Notes under the pieces: model-generated | Seen by the model: the letters and a program-made list of their open reading frames with translations, nothing else | Told to the model about the DNA's origin: nothing | Databases searched by the model: none | Position numbers and translations under genes: made by a program | Assembly (NCBI GenBank): GCA_029255685.2 | Contig: CM055317.2 | Span: forward strand, 75,567,460 to 75,631,459 | Direction: 5' to 3' | Length of the DNA: 64,000 nucleotides | From: Silene conica | Lineage: Eukaryota > Streptophyta > Magnoliopsida > Caryophyllales > Caryophyllaceae | Shown: positions 45,865-57,201 of the stretch, piece after piece | How positions within the stretch are numbered: the stretch's first letter is position 1 | Layout: each line of letters starts with the position of its first letter

Positions 45865-47002
45865 TGTTAGGTTCATATACCTATATAGTCATACTAGTTA
45901 ATATTTATCTTATAAATAGAAGATCTTATGCATACTTAACAATATAATTTCGAGACATATGAAGAAGAACAAGCTTCCTTACAATGATAATCTCGGCTAT
46001 TTAGGGCACAAGTGAAGTCACCTTCTTCACTTGTTCTTGAGCTTAATATGTGGATGATCCTCCTTGAACCTTCAAAGAGATGATGGCCTCCAAAAGATGA
46101 ACACCAAGACACACTAACTCTCAATGTTTGTATGTTATTGTGCTAGAATCAACAAACAAACTCTAGATGGTGCAAGGAGGTGCACGGCTAGGGTTTAAGA
46201 AAAATGAACCTTATTTTTCTTTCTTTTCTTTCTCTCTCAAAGACAAAACCCTAGCATCAATTGTGAATGAATGAATGAATGAATAAGAGAAGAGGGAACA
46301 AAACTCTCTTTTGTTCTCTCTTTTGGGACGGCCGAGAGCAAGGGGTAGAGTGCCCAATGGGTGGCACCTCTACCTTGCTAAATGTTTCCCATGCTAGACA
46401 TCATATTAAATGTATGTCTTCTCTATGTTCCCATAACAATTTTTATGCAATATGTATGTTTGTGTGTCAAGACACACGGTCCATTACTAGCCATGGACTC
46501 GTTTGAAACATCACATAGGAGCATATTTATTTACGTATTTGGAGTTCAACATTTAACCTTTCAAATAAGTAATTCAATCAATTACTTATAATACATTTAG
46601 TTACTACAACAATTGTAAATAATTCATTCAACAACTTTATGTTTCATAAACATATAAATTTTAATGATAACATTTCAATCACTAAAATAATTTATAATCT
46701 TATTATAAATCATCTCCTTAATTTTATTCATAATCTAGAAATGAATCAACTCGTATCAATATACAGTTGTTACATTTAATATTGAGATAGCTGTCCTAAA
46801 GGTGTGACCTAAAGGGATCAACTGGTCACCACCGTCATTACGACAGTAATGTCAAACTCTAGCAAGCCAATCATTACCGATTAATGTTGACCAGTTGACT
46901 TATGATAAGAATCATCCCATGAATATTCTTTTATAGAGATTTGTCAATTTAATTAATATAATTGACGTGATCACATTATTGTCGAGGACACTTACTCCAA
47001 CA
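45865..47002 (-). repeat. Copia LTR (3' LTR in element orientation)
   Basis: 1138 bp. It contains a (GAAT)n stretch near 46265-46283. Small frames inside it are repeated exactly in the other LTR and are not genes. Confidence 0.93.
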
Positions 47003-47018
47003 ATCTCCCACTTGTCCT
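47003..47018 (-). promoter_or_regulatory. Copia polypurine tract
   Basis: The minus strand reads GAGGACAAGTGGGAGATTG up to the LTR, the expected site for plus-strand priming. Confidence 0.75.
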
Positions 47019-47796
47019 CACAAGTGTGGATCACCGATTCTCTTGTTCTATTACATCATCTCCCACTCAATGCAAGGTGTCTCGCAGGTCGTACTTGCAC
47101 GTGATCAAATCAATAGTGGTTTTTCTCGATATGGAGTGTAACTGTTTGACCGGAATTATCTACCATAGACAGTCTCCGAGCGTGGCCACGCATTTACAGT
47201 TCACTACTCCTCGAGTGGCCTTGAGATTTAAGATAACCCTGACAAGGGGCAGAACAATTCCTTTCCAACTGTTCTCCTTGGCCAACATCATCCATTATGA
47301 CCCAAAATGTATCCATTTGACCCCTTTTACGGAAGATCGTAGAATATAAATCAAAGTCATTCTGAATAATGTCACCTCTAGAGCAACCAGTCTCTAGTCA
47401 AAGAATCGACTCATAAGAATATATATAGCAGCTCTTGCCACGACCAGGCTCCATTGAATTCTAAAGAACTCTATAAGCGGTCACTGCCCGACACAAGTGT
47501 ACTTTACAATTTGTCTATATGATCGACTAGTCATCCCTTATGACTCTATGGTGTAAGAACTCACCATCAATCGCATCATAATCTAGTCACTTCGAGACGT
47601 CACCTCATATAAGTGACTAGGGGCAATACTAAGTTAATCCAGTTCACTTCTACAGGGTTCAACAATTGTCCTACAATCCTGTTGGATTTAACAAAGTATA
47701 TATAAAACAACAAGTTGTATAAAACTTTAAATGATGAACGAGATTATCTTATATGAACGCAAAAACAACATTTTTCATTTCATATCGCATAATCGG

Positions 47797-50700
47797 TTAC
47801 ACATTGGGTAAACTCTTAAGACCCATAGAACGAGCATGAGAATCATGCTTAGCTTGCGACAAGGGTTTGGTTAAAGGATCAGCCACATTATCGCCTGTCC
47901 CAACCTTACATATCGCTATTTCCTTCCTATCAATGAAATCCCGTATTACATGATATTTTCTTGGTACATGTCTAGACTTATTACTAGACTTAGGCTCCTT
48001 AGCCTGAAAGACAGCACCACTGTTATCACAGTACAGGGTGATAGGATCTTCAGCATTTGGAACTACCCTTAGTCCCTCGATAAATTGCCTTATCCATACT
48101 GCCTCCTTAGCAGCCTCTGACGCTGCAATGTACTCTGCTTCCGTTGTAGAATCCGCAACGACTGGTTCTTTGAAGCTCTTCCAACTGATGGCACCACCAT
48201 TCAAGATAAAGACAAATCCAGCCTGGGATTTAAAATCGTCTTTATCTGTTTGGAAGCTTGCATCTGTGTAACCCTTTACACACAAATCTTCTTCCTCTCC
48301 AAACACTAAGTATGAATCCTTAGTTCTTCTCAAGTACTTAAGGATGTTCTTGACTGCAATCCAGTGACTTTCTCCTGGATTTGCTTGATATCTACTAGTC
48401 ATGCTCAAAGCATACGAGACATCAGGACGAGTGCATATCATGGCGTACATGATAGATCCCACGGCGGAAGCATAAGGGATCATTTTCATGCGTTCAACAT
48501 CCTTGGGCTCTGTGGGTGATTGAGACTTTCTCAATATAATGCCACTTCCCATGGGAATAAACCCTCTCTTGGAATTTCCCATGCTGAACCGTCGAAGAAT
48601 CTTATCGATGTAAGGTTCTTGACTTAGTGCCAATATCCTCTTGGATCTATCTCTATAGATCCGGATACCTAATATGCATTGTGCATTTCCTAGATCTTTC
48701 ATCTGAAAATGGTTACCTAACCATCCTTTTACTGATGAAAGCATTGGAACATCATTTCCAATGAGTAGTATGTCATCCACATACAAGATTAGGAATACAA
48801 CATTGCTCCCACTGAATTTCATATATAGACAAGGTTCCTCGACACTTCGAGTGAAACCATTTTCTTTTATGACTTCATTTAAGCGATGATTCCAACTCCT
48901 TGATGCTTGCTTGAGACCATAGATGGATCTCTTAAGCTTGCATACCTTGTTAGGATTTTTAGGATCTTCAAAACCCTCAGGTTGTATCATATACACATCC
49001 TCCTTTAAATGCCCATTTAAGAAGGCGGTTTTGACATCCATTTGCCACACTTCATAGTCATGAAATGCGGCAATCGCTAACATTATCCTAATGGATCTTA
49101 GCATGGCTACCGGAGCAAAGGTTTCATCATAATGAAGACCTTGGACTTGGGAAAAGCCCTTAGCTACTAGCCTAGCTTTATAGACATCATGTCCTTCTAT
49201 GCCATTCTTCACCTTGAAGATCCACTTGCATTGGAGAGGTCTCATCTCCTTAGTCAAGTCTACCAAGTCCCATACTTGGTTTTGATGCATAGAATCCATC
49301 TCAGATACCATGGCCTCATGCCATTTGATGGAGTCGGGACTAGAGATTGCAGCTTTGTAAGTGGTAGGCTCGTCACTTTCCAAAAGTAAAACGTCCAGGC
49401 TACCATCTTCCTCAATTAGTCCAACATACCTATCAGGTTGATGTGGGACCCTACTCGACCTCCTAGGTGGAATAGGTACCGAAGTGGATGAAGAAGGAAC
49501 ATCTTCTTCTGTTTCAGCTTCAGTTTGTGGCTCTTGAACTTCTCGAACTTCATCAAGTTCAAAATTTCTCCCACTCTGTCTCTTAGAAATAAACTCCTTT
49601 TCTAAGAAGACAGCCTCAGAAGACACAAACACTTTGTTTTCTTGAGGTTTGTAGAAGTGGTAGCCACGTGAGGTGGTTGGATAACCAACAAATATGCATT
49701 TTTCGGATCTTGGTGCGAGTTTGTCATCGTTTTTGGACTTGACATAAGCATCGCACCCCCATATCTTCATATAGGATAAGTTAGGAACCTTTCCTTTCCA
49801 CATCTCATATGGAGTCTTATCGGTCGCTTTCGTTGGACTATTGTTCAACGATTTGATGGCGGTGAGGATCGCAAATCCCCAAAATGAATTGGGTAAATCA
49901 GTTTGGCTCATCATTGATCGGACCATATCCAGTAAGGTTCGATTCCTCCTTTCTGCCACACCATTAAGTTGTGGTGTTCCTGGAGATGAAAGTTGTGACA
50001 CAATGCCACATTCCTTTAGATGTGAATCAAATTCATTACTAAGATATTCTCCACCACGATCGGATCGTAATGTTTTAATCTTCCTATCGAGTTGGTTCTC
50101 TACTTCATTCTGAAATTCTTTAAATTTCGTAAAAGCTTCACTCTTATGCTTCATTAAGTAGATATACCCATACCTACTTAAATCATCAGTGAAGGTGATG
50201 AAATAGTCATAATTGCCTCTAGCGGTGATTGATAGTGGTCCGCACACATCCGTATGTATTAGTCCCAATAACTCACTGGCTCGTGTCCCTTTACCACTAA
50301 AGGGGTTACGAGTCATCTTTCCTAGAAGGCAAGCCTCGCATGTACCATAAGATTCATATTCGAATGGTTTAATTATGTTGGTCTTTACCAATCTTTTAAT
50401 GCGATTTTCATTTATGTGACCAAGTCGACAATGCCAAACATATGATTCATTTGGATCACTTGTTTTAATCCTTTTGTTATTGACGTTGTAGACATTATTA
50501 GACGAGTCGGAAGTTTCCAAAACATAGATTCCATTAATAGAATTGGCACGGCCAACTACCATGTCATTCTTAGAAATTACACAACAATTGTCTTTAATGG
50601 AAAAATTAAATCCCTCAATGTCTAACATTGCAACAGAAATAATGTTTTTGGAAAGAGACGGTACAAAATAACAATTATTAAGTTTTAGCTCATATCCACT

Positions 50701-51309
50701 CGTTAAGGCAATAGTGCAAGTTCCTTTAGAAGTGGCTGCTACCCGAGCTCCATTTTCAAGTCGGAGATCCATATCACCCTTGTCCACCTTCTCCACTTCT
50801 CTTAAACCCTGCAAACGATTACAAAGGTGAGAACCACATCCAGTATCCAATACCCATGATGTGTTGGATGTAAAATTTATGTCAATAACAAAAATTTCAG
50901 ATTTGGAATTACCTAACGGAATCACAAGACCTTCTTGGATATGACGTAAGTACTTGGGGCAATTCCTCCTCCAATGGCCCATGACACTACAATAGTGGCA
51001 TCGCCCTTTCTCTAACTTTCTCTTCTTCCTTTTATTCTTTGCAAGACTTTTCTTGCTAGAACTCCCACTAGCTTCATCATAAGCTCTTTCCTTCAAGTAT
51101 AAGGCGTCCATTTCTTCATTTAGCTCATCTATATAAGCCGTGTCAAGAAATGAACCTTTGGGAGGTGGGAGAGAAGAAATGAAGTTAATACTGCCATCCG
51201 GACCCGTTCCGAAATGAACTTCTCTAGTAGTATCAATGTTGTTTTGATTGCATATATCGTCGAAAACATTATGACAAGAATCGATAGTGATAGGGTTGAA
51301 TGAATCCAT
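47797..51309 (-). CDS. Ty1/copia Pol polyprotein (1170 aa), lacking capsid Gag
   Basis: Pol copies the element RNA into DNA and inserts it. In order: a ~60-residue unusual start (MDSFNPITIDSCHNVF), a lysine-rich stretch, a CCHC knuckle (CHYCSVMGHWRRNCP, about residue 103), aspartic protease (WVLDTGCGSHLC, about 152), the GAG-pre-integrase HCRLGHIN with CEACLLGK, the integrase core (IHTDVCGPL, TFTDDLSRYGY, TPQLNGVAERRNRTL), reverse transcriptase (LVAKGFSQVQGLHYDETFAP, LYVDDILLIGN) and RNase H (GYTDASFQTD, STTEAEYIAAS, YCDNSGAV). The ATG at 51309 is the first in frame. The usual copia capsid region before the knuckle is missing, so the protein alone should not form particles. No internal stop or frameshift. 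Confidence 0.95.
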   Translation of the reverse strand: MDSFNPITIDSCHNVFDDICNQNNIDTTREVHFGTGPDGSINFISSLPPPKGSFLDTAYIDELNEEMDALYLKERAYDEASGSSSKKSLAKNKRKKRKLEKGRCHYCSVMGHWRRNCPKYLRHIQEGLVIPLGNSKSEIFVIDINFTSNTSWVLDTGCGSHLCNRLQGLREVEKVDKGDMDLRLENGARVAATSKGTCTIALTSGYELKLNNCYFVPSLSKNIISVAMLDIEGFNFSIKDNCCVISKNDMVVGRANSINGIYVLETSDSSNNVYNVNNKRIKTSDPNESYVWHCRLGHINENRIKRLVKTNIIKPFEYESYGTCEACLLGKMTRNPFSGKGTRASELLGLIHTDVCGPLSITARGNYDYFITFTDDLSRYGYIYLMKHKSEAFTKFKEFQNEVENQLDRKIKTLRSDRGGEYLSNEFDSHLKECGIVSQLSSPGTPQLNGVAERRNRTLLDMVRSMMSQTDLPNSFWGFAILTAIKSLNNSPTKATDKTPYEMWKGKVPNLSYMKIWGCDAYVKSKNDDKLAPRSEKCIFVGYPTTSRGYHFYKPQENKVFVSSEAVFLEKEFISKRQSGRNFELDEVREVQEPQTEAETEEDVPSSSTSVPIPPRRSSRVPHQPDRYVGLIEEDGSLDVLLLESDEPTTYKAAISSPDSIKWHEAMVSEMDSMHQNQVWDLVDLTKEMRPLQCKWIFKVKNGIEGHDVYKARLVAKGFSQVQGLHYDETFAPVAMLRSIRIMLAIAAFHDYEVWQMDVKTAFLNGHLKEDVYMIQPEGFEDPKNPNKVCKLKRSIYGLKQASRSWNHRLNEVIKENGFTRSVEEPCLYMKFSGSNVVFLILYVDDILLIGNDVPMLSSVKGWLGNHFQMKDLGNAQCILGIRIYRDRSKRILALSQEPYIDKILRRFSMGNSKRGFIPMGSGIILRKSQSPTEPKDVERMKMIPYASAVGSIMYAMICTRPDVSYALSMTSRYQANPGESHWIAVKNILKYLRRTKDSYLVFGEEEDLCVKGYTDASFQTDKDDFKSQAGFVFILNGGAISWKSFKEPVVADSTTEAEYIAASEAAKEAVWIRQFIEGLRVVPNAEDPITLYCDNSGAVFQAKEPKSSNKSRHVPRKYHVIRDFIDRKEIAICKVGTGDNVADPLTKPLSQAKHDSHARSMGLKSLPNV

Positions 51310-53088
51310 TGCGATAAAACAACTACAAAAACGGAAACGAAGGAAAAATTAACGTTCATCATTTTAAAACTTGTTAAACATTTTAAACAAGTTAAGTATT
51401 TACTTAACGATCTCTTACACAATTAAGTAAATAATCCCGAGACCCAAACCCATACTAATGCGGGCACGGTGTAGCCGATTCATCCCGTATAAGTATAATT
51501 TGGTGGATTAACCCTTTAATCGGTTCTACTCTTAGAACTCTCGGTCGACAATTTTCTTAAAATTATCTTTAGCCCGAACTTATTGCAACTACGGTTACGA
51601 ATACTTTCGTTGAGATCGACCAAATTTCAAGGTGTAATCCTCATTACCCCACTTACCCAACGTGACAATTTTAGTACCCCGGTTTAGCCGAGCCTACATG
51701 TTTGTGAAGAAGGGATTCATGGGTCCATACTCTTTGGTAAGGCTAAGTCTCAATATTTTAAACGTAAGAGATCTTATCAATTATTATCTATCTCCTTTTA
51801 AGTGAACTAATTAGGTGAATTATCGATAATAAAATGATACGTTGAAGACCCGATACTCGATATGCATGACATGTTAATGGCGATTTGGCTATGCATGCAA
51901 CATATTAAAACAAATAAAGCAAACGATAAATTCCTAGTATGGCCTTATCCTAGAAAAGAAATAACAAGAGTACAAATTCGGAAACCAACTCCTTTGGTCC
52001 CTTGATCTTGACGAGGCACGCAAATCGAGGCAAACACCGTCTTGATCGAAACTTCTTTCCGAATGGCACCGTCTTCAAGATTCTCCGGAAATTACAAATA
52101 TTACAACTTTTCTAGTCTACTTTATACATTATAAAATAGAAATAAATTACAATTGGGTGATACGAGATCACAAAATTACAACCGTATCGGTAACCCCTTA
52201 CATTACGGGAAATACCAATTTAAAACTAAGGCCATACTAGAATAATTACATGATTCAAAATAATGCAATATAATATGACATTCATAAGAAAAACGCAGCA
52301 ATAAAATATGTTATAAATATGTTCATTTTAATGCCAAATCGCCCTAATAACTTATTATGTCAAAATTAACCCGGTTTTATGAGATTTTAGCATTTTCAAC
52401 TCTTTTAAAATGCATAAATTAAAACATACACAACTTATGTTCTAAATAATATCCTAACACATTTTAGGATTCAAAATTAGTCATAAATAATTTTGATAAT
52501 AATTAACACTTTAATTATATTAACATTGTTCATAAAGCCTTTAAAATGTATAACATTTACGAATTAAATCCAAACAATTATAAAAATTCGAAATTTTGGA
52601 TTTTCATTTTCACTAACATTCTGAAAATATTACTTTAATATTTATAATGTAAAAATTTTGGTCATATTACTCGAAATTTAACTCGAAATATCACATATTA
52701 ATGGCCAAAATTACCTCTTTATACGGTTTTAACAATAAAATCGTAAAACATGCTATACAAAATCATATTGTACCAAAATTTTACATACATTAAGTAAAAT
52801 AAGCATGTGAGGTCGTGTGAAAATTACAAGGCTAGAAACATTTTCTTTCTTATTTAATCATTTAACTCGATTTTATCATAAAAATACATATTAAACGATT
52901 AAAACTCTATAATGAACAACATGTTAAATCTCATAAATTATCATATAACCTAAAAACATTTTAGGACCAGATTTAACATTCATGCCAAAAAGTCGAGTGA
53001 TATATATAAGGGTCTTGAAATATTAGTTTTGTTTTAAGTCTCAAAAACTCGGAAAAACTATAAACCGATTAAGCATGCAACAACGAAA
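51310..53088 (-). other. Copia leader region without Gag
   Basis: About 1.8 kb between the primer site and the Pol frame. It is AT-rich and stop-rich in all frames, and no capsid-like protein is visible. In related elements much of this space encodes Gag. Confidence 0.7.
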
Positions 53089-53100
53089 GCTCTGATACCA
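53089..53100 (-). promoter_or_regulatory. Copia primer binding site, tRNA-iMet
   Basis: The minus strand reads TGGTATCAGAGC, complementary to the 3' end of initiator tRNA-Met, two bases from the 5' LTR. Confidence 0.92.
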
Positions 53101-53102
53101 AT

Positions 53103-54240
53103 TGTTAGGTTCATATACCTATATAGTCATACTAGTTAATATTTATCTTATAAATAGAAGATCTTATGCATACTTAACAATATAATTTCGAGACATATGA
53201 AGAAGAACAAGCTTCCTTACAATGATAATCTCGGCTATTTAGGGCACAAGTGAAGTCACCTTCTTCACTTGTTCTTGAGCTTAATATGTGGATGATCCTC
53301 CTTGAACCTTCAAAGAGATGATGGCCTCCAAAAGATGAACACCAAGACACACTAACTCTCAATGTTTGTATGTTATTGTGCTAGAATCAACAAACAAACT
53401 CTAGATGGTGCAAGGAGGTGCACGGCTAGGGTTTAAGAAAAATGAACCTTATTTTTCTTTCTTTTCTTTCTCTCTCAAAGACAAAACCCTAGCATCAATT
53501 GTGAATGAATGAATGAATGAATAAGAGAAGAGGGAACAAAACTCTCTTTTGTTCTCTCTTTTGGGACGGCCGAGAGCAAGGGGTAGAGTGCCCAATGGGT
53601 GGCACCTCTACCTTGCTAAATGTTTCCCATGCTAGACATCATATTAAATGTATGTCTTCTCTATGTTCCCATAACAATTTTTATGCAATATGTATGTTTG
53701 TGTGTCAAGACACACGGTCCATTACTAGCCATGGACTCGTTTGAAACATCACATAGGAGCATATTTATTTACGTATTTGGAGTTCAACATTTAACCTTTC
53801 AAATAAGTAATTCAATCAATTACTTATAATACATTTAGTTACTACAACAATTGTAAATAATTCATTCAACAACTTTATGTTTCATAAACATATAAATTTT
53901 AATGATAACATTTCAATCACTAAAATAATTTATAATCTTATTATAAATCATCTCCTTAATTTTATTCATAATCTAGAAATGAATCAACTCGTATCAATAT
54001 ACAGTTGTTACATTTAATATTGAGATAGCTGTCCTAAAGGTGTGACCTAAAGGGATCAACTGGTCACCACCGTCATTACGACAGTAATGTCAAACTCTAG
54101 CAAGCCAATCATTACCGATTAATGTTGACCAGTTGACTTATGATAAGAATCATCCCATGAATATTCTTTTATAGAGATTTGTCAATTTAATTAATATAAT
54201 TGACGTGATCACATTATTGTCGAGGACACTTACTCCAACA
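53103..54240 (-). repeat. Copia LTR (5' LTR in element orientation)
   Basis: Same length and, by eye, the same sequence as 45865-47002. Confidence 0.93.
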
Positions 54241-54245
54241 CCATC

Positions 54246-54372
54246 TATATCATCTAGGGTTTATCATTTAGGGTTTGACGATGTATTATAAATACATCGT
54301 CACATAATAATGTAAAACCACAAATCAATAATATTCTATCCCAAATGTTATTTTCTCTTTATAATTCTAACA
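54246..54372 (+). repeat. TRIM LTR1, right piece
   Basis: Continues LTR1 after the copia insertion. It contains GTATTATAAATACATCGTCA, matching TCTATTATAAATAGATCGTC in LTR2; this block carries a TATA-like box inside a palindrome. Confidence 0.85.
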
Positions 54373-54383
54373 TGGTATCAGAG
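54373..54383 (+). promoter_or_regulatory. TRIM primer binding site, tRNA-iMet
   Basis: TGGTATCAGAG directly follows the CA end of LTR1. Confidence 0.88.
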
Positions 54384-54390
54384 TCTCTTT

Positions 54391-54462
54391 CTTGAGGTCT
54401 CTAAAACCGCTTCCGCAATCTTCTTTCTTGAGGTCTCTAAAACCGCTTCCGCAATCTTCTTA
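54391..54462 (+). repeat. ~36-bp tandem duplication in the TRIM
   Basis: TTGAGGTCTCTAAAACCGCT plus TCCGCAATCTTCTT occurs twice in a row. Confidence 0.85.
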
Positions 54463-54775
54463 CTGGTGGGTGACCGGAAATTTACACCCACCGGTGAGAG
54501 TTCGACGAAAAAAAAAACACCTTACATAATTAATTAATTCCTGCGAGAGAAAAAAAAAATTTGTGTAGTTGAATATGATGTCAATGGTCTGCCATTTATT
54601 TAATGGTTATGAATTATGATGATGATATGGTAATGTTTTGGCTGTTTTTTTCGATTCTCTTCTTTTCTACGGAGTATATTTTTTATCACAAATAAAATGT
54701 CCTTAAATTTAGAAAGAAAAATTAGTCTATATTTTGAAAAATGAAAACTTTTTCGTTTAATCAAGGTGGCATCCA

Positions 54776-54940
54776 AAATTTATTGGCGAGTTACGCAAGA
54801 AAATTGTCTGGCGAGACCAATACGCACTGAAAAAACTGGCGAGTTACGCACTGATAATTGTCTGGCGAGTCCAATACGCACGAAAATTGACTGGCTAGTT
54901 ACGCATGAAAAATTGTCTGGCGAGTCCTATACGCACCCCT
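54776..54940 (+). repeat. ~60-bp tandem repeat in the TRIM interior
   Basis: About three copies alternate GGCGAGTTACGCA and GTCTGGCGAGTCCAATACGC. The 79-aa frame over it has no recognisable domain. Confidence 0.8.
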
Positions 54941-55074
54941 TACCACCTTGTGAAGATGAGAAGTTTAAAGAAGATCGAGATGAAGACTATTTTTTTTTTT
55001 ATTGATTATGTTTTTGTTGTAATTCTCCAATCGTAAAGTTCGTACTACGTACTAGCTTTACGATTGCGGGAGGG

Positions 55075-55218
55075 TATTAGGATATTGGGCTTATATGTTA
55101 AGCCCATCTATCATTAGAGTTTCATTCTAACTAGGGTTTGACAATCTATTATAAATAGATCGTCACATAGCAATGTATGACACCACAAAACTCAATCAAT
55201 AATAATATAATTCTAACA
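55075..55218 (+). repeat. TRIM LTR2
   Basis: Starts TATTAGGATATTGGGC after the purine tract GCGGGAGGG and ends TTCTAACA. It differs from LTR1 at several positions, so the TRIM is older than the copia element inside it. Confidence 0.85.
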
Positions 55219-55468
55219 AAATTGATAACAAAAACGAAATTGAAATTAAAGAATAAAAGAAGATAACAAAGAATATCATAAACTCGCTTAATTTAGGAAA
55301 ATTGCACAGATTAGTGTTTATCGCAAACTTCCAAGCTTCTAACTATAATCGTCACAAAAAAAAATTGAAAATTTTTGGTCAGAATTGAGAGGGAAATTTA
55401 GGAATTAGGGATTTAATTTAGGACTGACAGAATATCAAAAGAATTTGGGGTATATGTTAAGGATGAGC

Positions 55469-56202
55469 GGGGAAGTAGCAAATAAACCCCATACGTTTAC
55501 TCCTATGTGCAAATAAGCCCCAACTTTCATTACGTGCAAATTAACCCTGTATGTTTAGCAACTGGTGCAATTTAGCCTCATTTAATTATTTCACCGGATT
55601 TCTCCTTTCTCTTAATTATTTTTTATTTAGTTTTCTTTCATTTTTGTAAGGAAAATTTAGTTAATTGACCAATCTACCCCTGCACATATTCTCTCACTTG
55701 AACCCCAACACCACTACGTGAACGATGAACCACCACCACCACCACGTGACACCCTTTTCAATCCACCACACGGAAACAACCCAGTTTCACTAGCGCACTA
55801 CCCTGACCCGCGCAATGTTGACCTAAGGCACATGTCATCCAACACCGAGGACGCAACTTAGTCAGTTTAGTAGTCAGGGGCGTTGGGGCCTGGGGGTAGA
55901 GTGTGTCAAACTTGTTGTGGTGGTTGATGATGGATTTGAGATAATCTCATGCATGTGGTGGTTATAGGTGATGAAAATCTTGGTGTGGTGGTATGGTAGG
56001 TGATAAAACGAAGGGTAGATTTGGGTTTTCACAAATTAATAATCATGTTAATTCAGTTTTTATGTTTTAAATTATAAAGGATTAATAATATAACTGAATT
56101 GCACCAATTGCTAAACATACGGGGTTAATTTGCACGTAATGGAAGTTGTGGGGTTTATTTGCACATAGGAGTAAACGTATGGGGTTTATTTGCCATTTCC
56201 CC
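55469..56202. mobile_element. TIR element, 734 bp, ~105-bp inverted ends
   Basis: Both ends start GGGGAA-T-GCAAATAAACC and share CCATACGTTTACTCCTATGT, GCAAATTAACCC and GTATGTTTAGCAA-TGGTGC. Target duplication is unclear (GTTAAGGAT against GTTAAACGA at best). Long TIRs suggest a Mutator-type non-autonomous element. The interior is more GC-rich, with (CAC)n-like sequence near 55730. Confidence 0.75.
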
Positions 56203-57201
56203 GGTTAAACGAGGGACATTCTTGTTTATTAACTTCTTTTTTCAACTGAGTTGGGAGTTTGGGAGCAATTTATCGCCTAGGAAAAATTAAGGAAAAAATT
56301 TTTGGAAATTTTTTCAAAAGATAATAATTCTAAAAGGTGTTTCAAAAGGAAATAATATCTAAATTACTCTTTATTTTGTATACTAATAAGGCGGATCGAG
56401 TTTGAGTTTCTTGACCAGGGCCAAGTCAGGGAGAGCAAGCGAGCAGAAGGGCCAGTCAAGTCAGGGAGAGCAGGCGGGGTGGGGCGGGCCAGGCAAGGAC
56501 AGAATGTGTGTTGACTCACTGTTGACAGATTGAATATGGTGGGCTGGGTCGGGTCAACCCGTGGTAATGACCAGCTCTAGATAGGGAGCTTAGTTGAAAA
56601 GAAACTGACTAACAAAGACATATTTTCAATTTCTTTGGAAGTTAACTTCTACTACCCGTTCCTGAGGGAGGCCTTAATTTTTGAAAGAATAAGATGTACA
56701 AATACTATACTACCCCTTCATCCTGCTAACTTTAATACTGCAATGGGAACATAGAAGCCTCAATTTCTTCTTGAATAAGTACACTCTAAACCAATTCTTA
56801 TAGATCTGGATGTGCAAATATAGTACAACAAAAACTACTGCATTAACAGATTAATGAATTAAAAAGACTGCAAAAACAACTACATAAGACCTGCTTTTTC
56901 ATAGGAGTGCAAATTTGGGTGAAGAACTGCATATTCAGACAATTAGACAAACTACCCAATTATCGTAGATTCTTGGTAGGTGCAAAACGCAAAGCTTCAT
57001 ACGCATTTAAGCGACAAAAAACCGCAATTAGAGCTCTCCCTAATAAGTCTATAACAGGCGCGTTATTAAACGCACAATACAAAAAAGTGAAAGAGATAGA
57101 TGCAGCTACGCACACAACAAAGACAAACGCATGTCTCAACAAAAACAAGTTGTGAGTAGCGCATCATGTGTTTGCGGATTCCTGATGGATGTAAATGAGC
57201 C
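56203..57201. other. Intergenic DNA with GC-rich repeat remnant
   Basis: From about 56390 to 56580 the sequence is rich in AGTCAGGGAGAGCA and GGGTCGGGTCAACCCG motifs and ends AGCTCTAGATAGGG, resembling one end of a hAT-type MITE. The stretch 56900-57200 lies just downstream of the next gene and may be its 3' untranslated region. Confidence 0.4.

Larger units (their letters stand above)
45865..54240 (-). mobile_element. Ty1/copia retrotransposon, 8.4 kb, minus strand
   Basis: LTRs of 1138 bp each (45865-47002, 53103-54240) start TGTTAGG and end CCAACA. The target duplication CCATC is perfect (45860-45864, 54241-54245). The primer site TGGTATCAGAGC (initiator tRNA-Met) lies on the minus strand next to the right LTR, and a purine tract next to the left LTR. 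One long frame encodes knuckle, protease, integrase, RT and RNase H in copia order. The leader between primer site and frame (51310-53088) shows no capsid-type Gag. Identical LTR text implies a recent insertion. Confidence 0.95.
45839..55218 (+). mobile_element. TRIM-like small LTR element, split by a copia insertion
   Basis: Two short LTRs start TATTAGGATATTGGGC and end AATTCTAACA: LTR1 is 45839-45864 continued at 54246-54372; LTR2 is 55075-55218 (144 bp). The 5-bp target duplication AAATT is perfect (45834-45838, 55219-55223). A tRNA-iMet primer site follows LTR1 directly, and the purine tract GCGGGAGGG precedes LTR2. The internal region is only about 700 bp and has no Gag or Pol. Without the copia insert the element is about 1 kb, within the TRIM size range. 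Confidence 0.88.

Noticed and set aside
46279..46506. 75-aa frame present twice, also at 53517-53744
   Set aside because: It lies in the copia LTRs; duplication is due to the LTRs and no domain is visible.
54766..55005. 79-aa frame in the TRIM
   Set aside because: It is produced by the ~60-bp tandem repeat and does not resemble Gag.
56907..57155. 82-aa plus-strand frame and the opposing 62-aa frame
   Set aside because: It lies just downstream of the 57202-57872 gene, probably in its 3' region; neither frame has a recognised motif.
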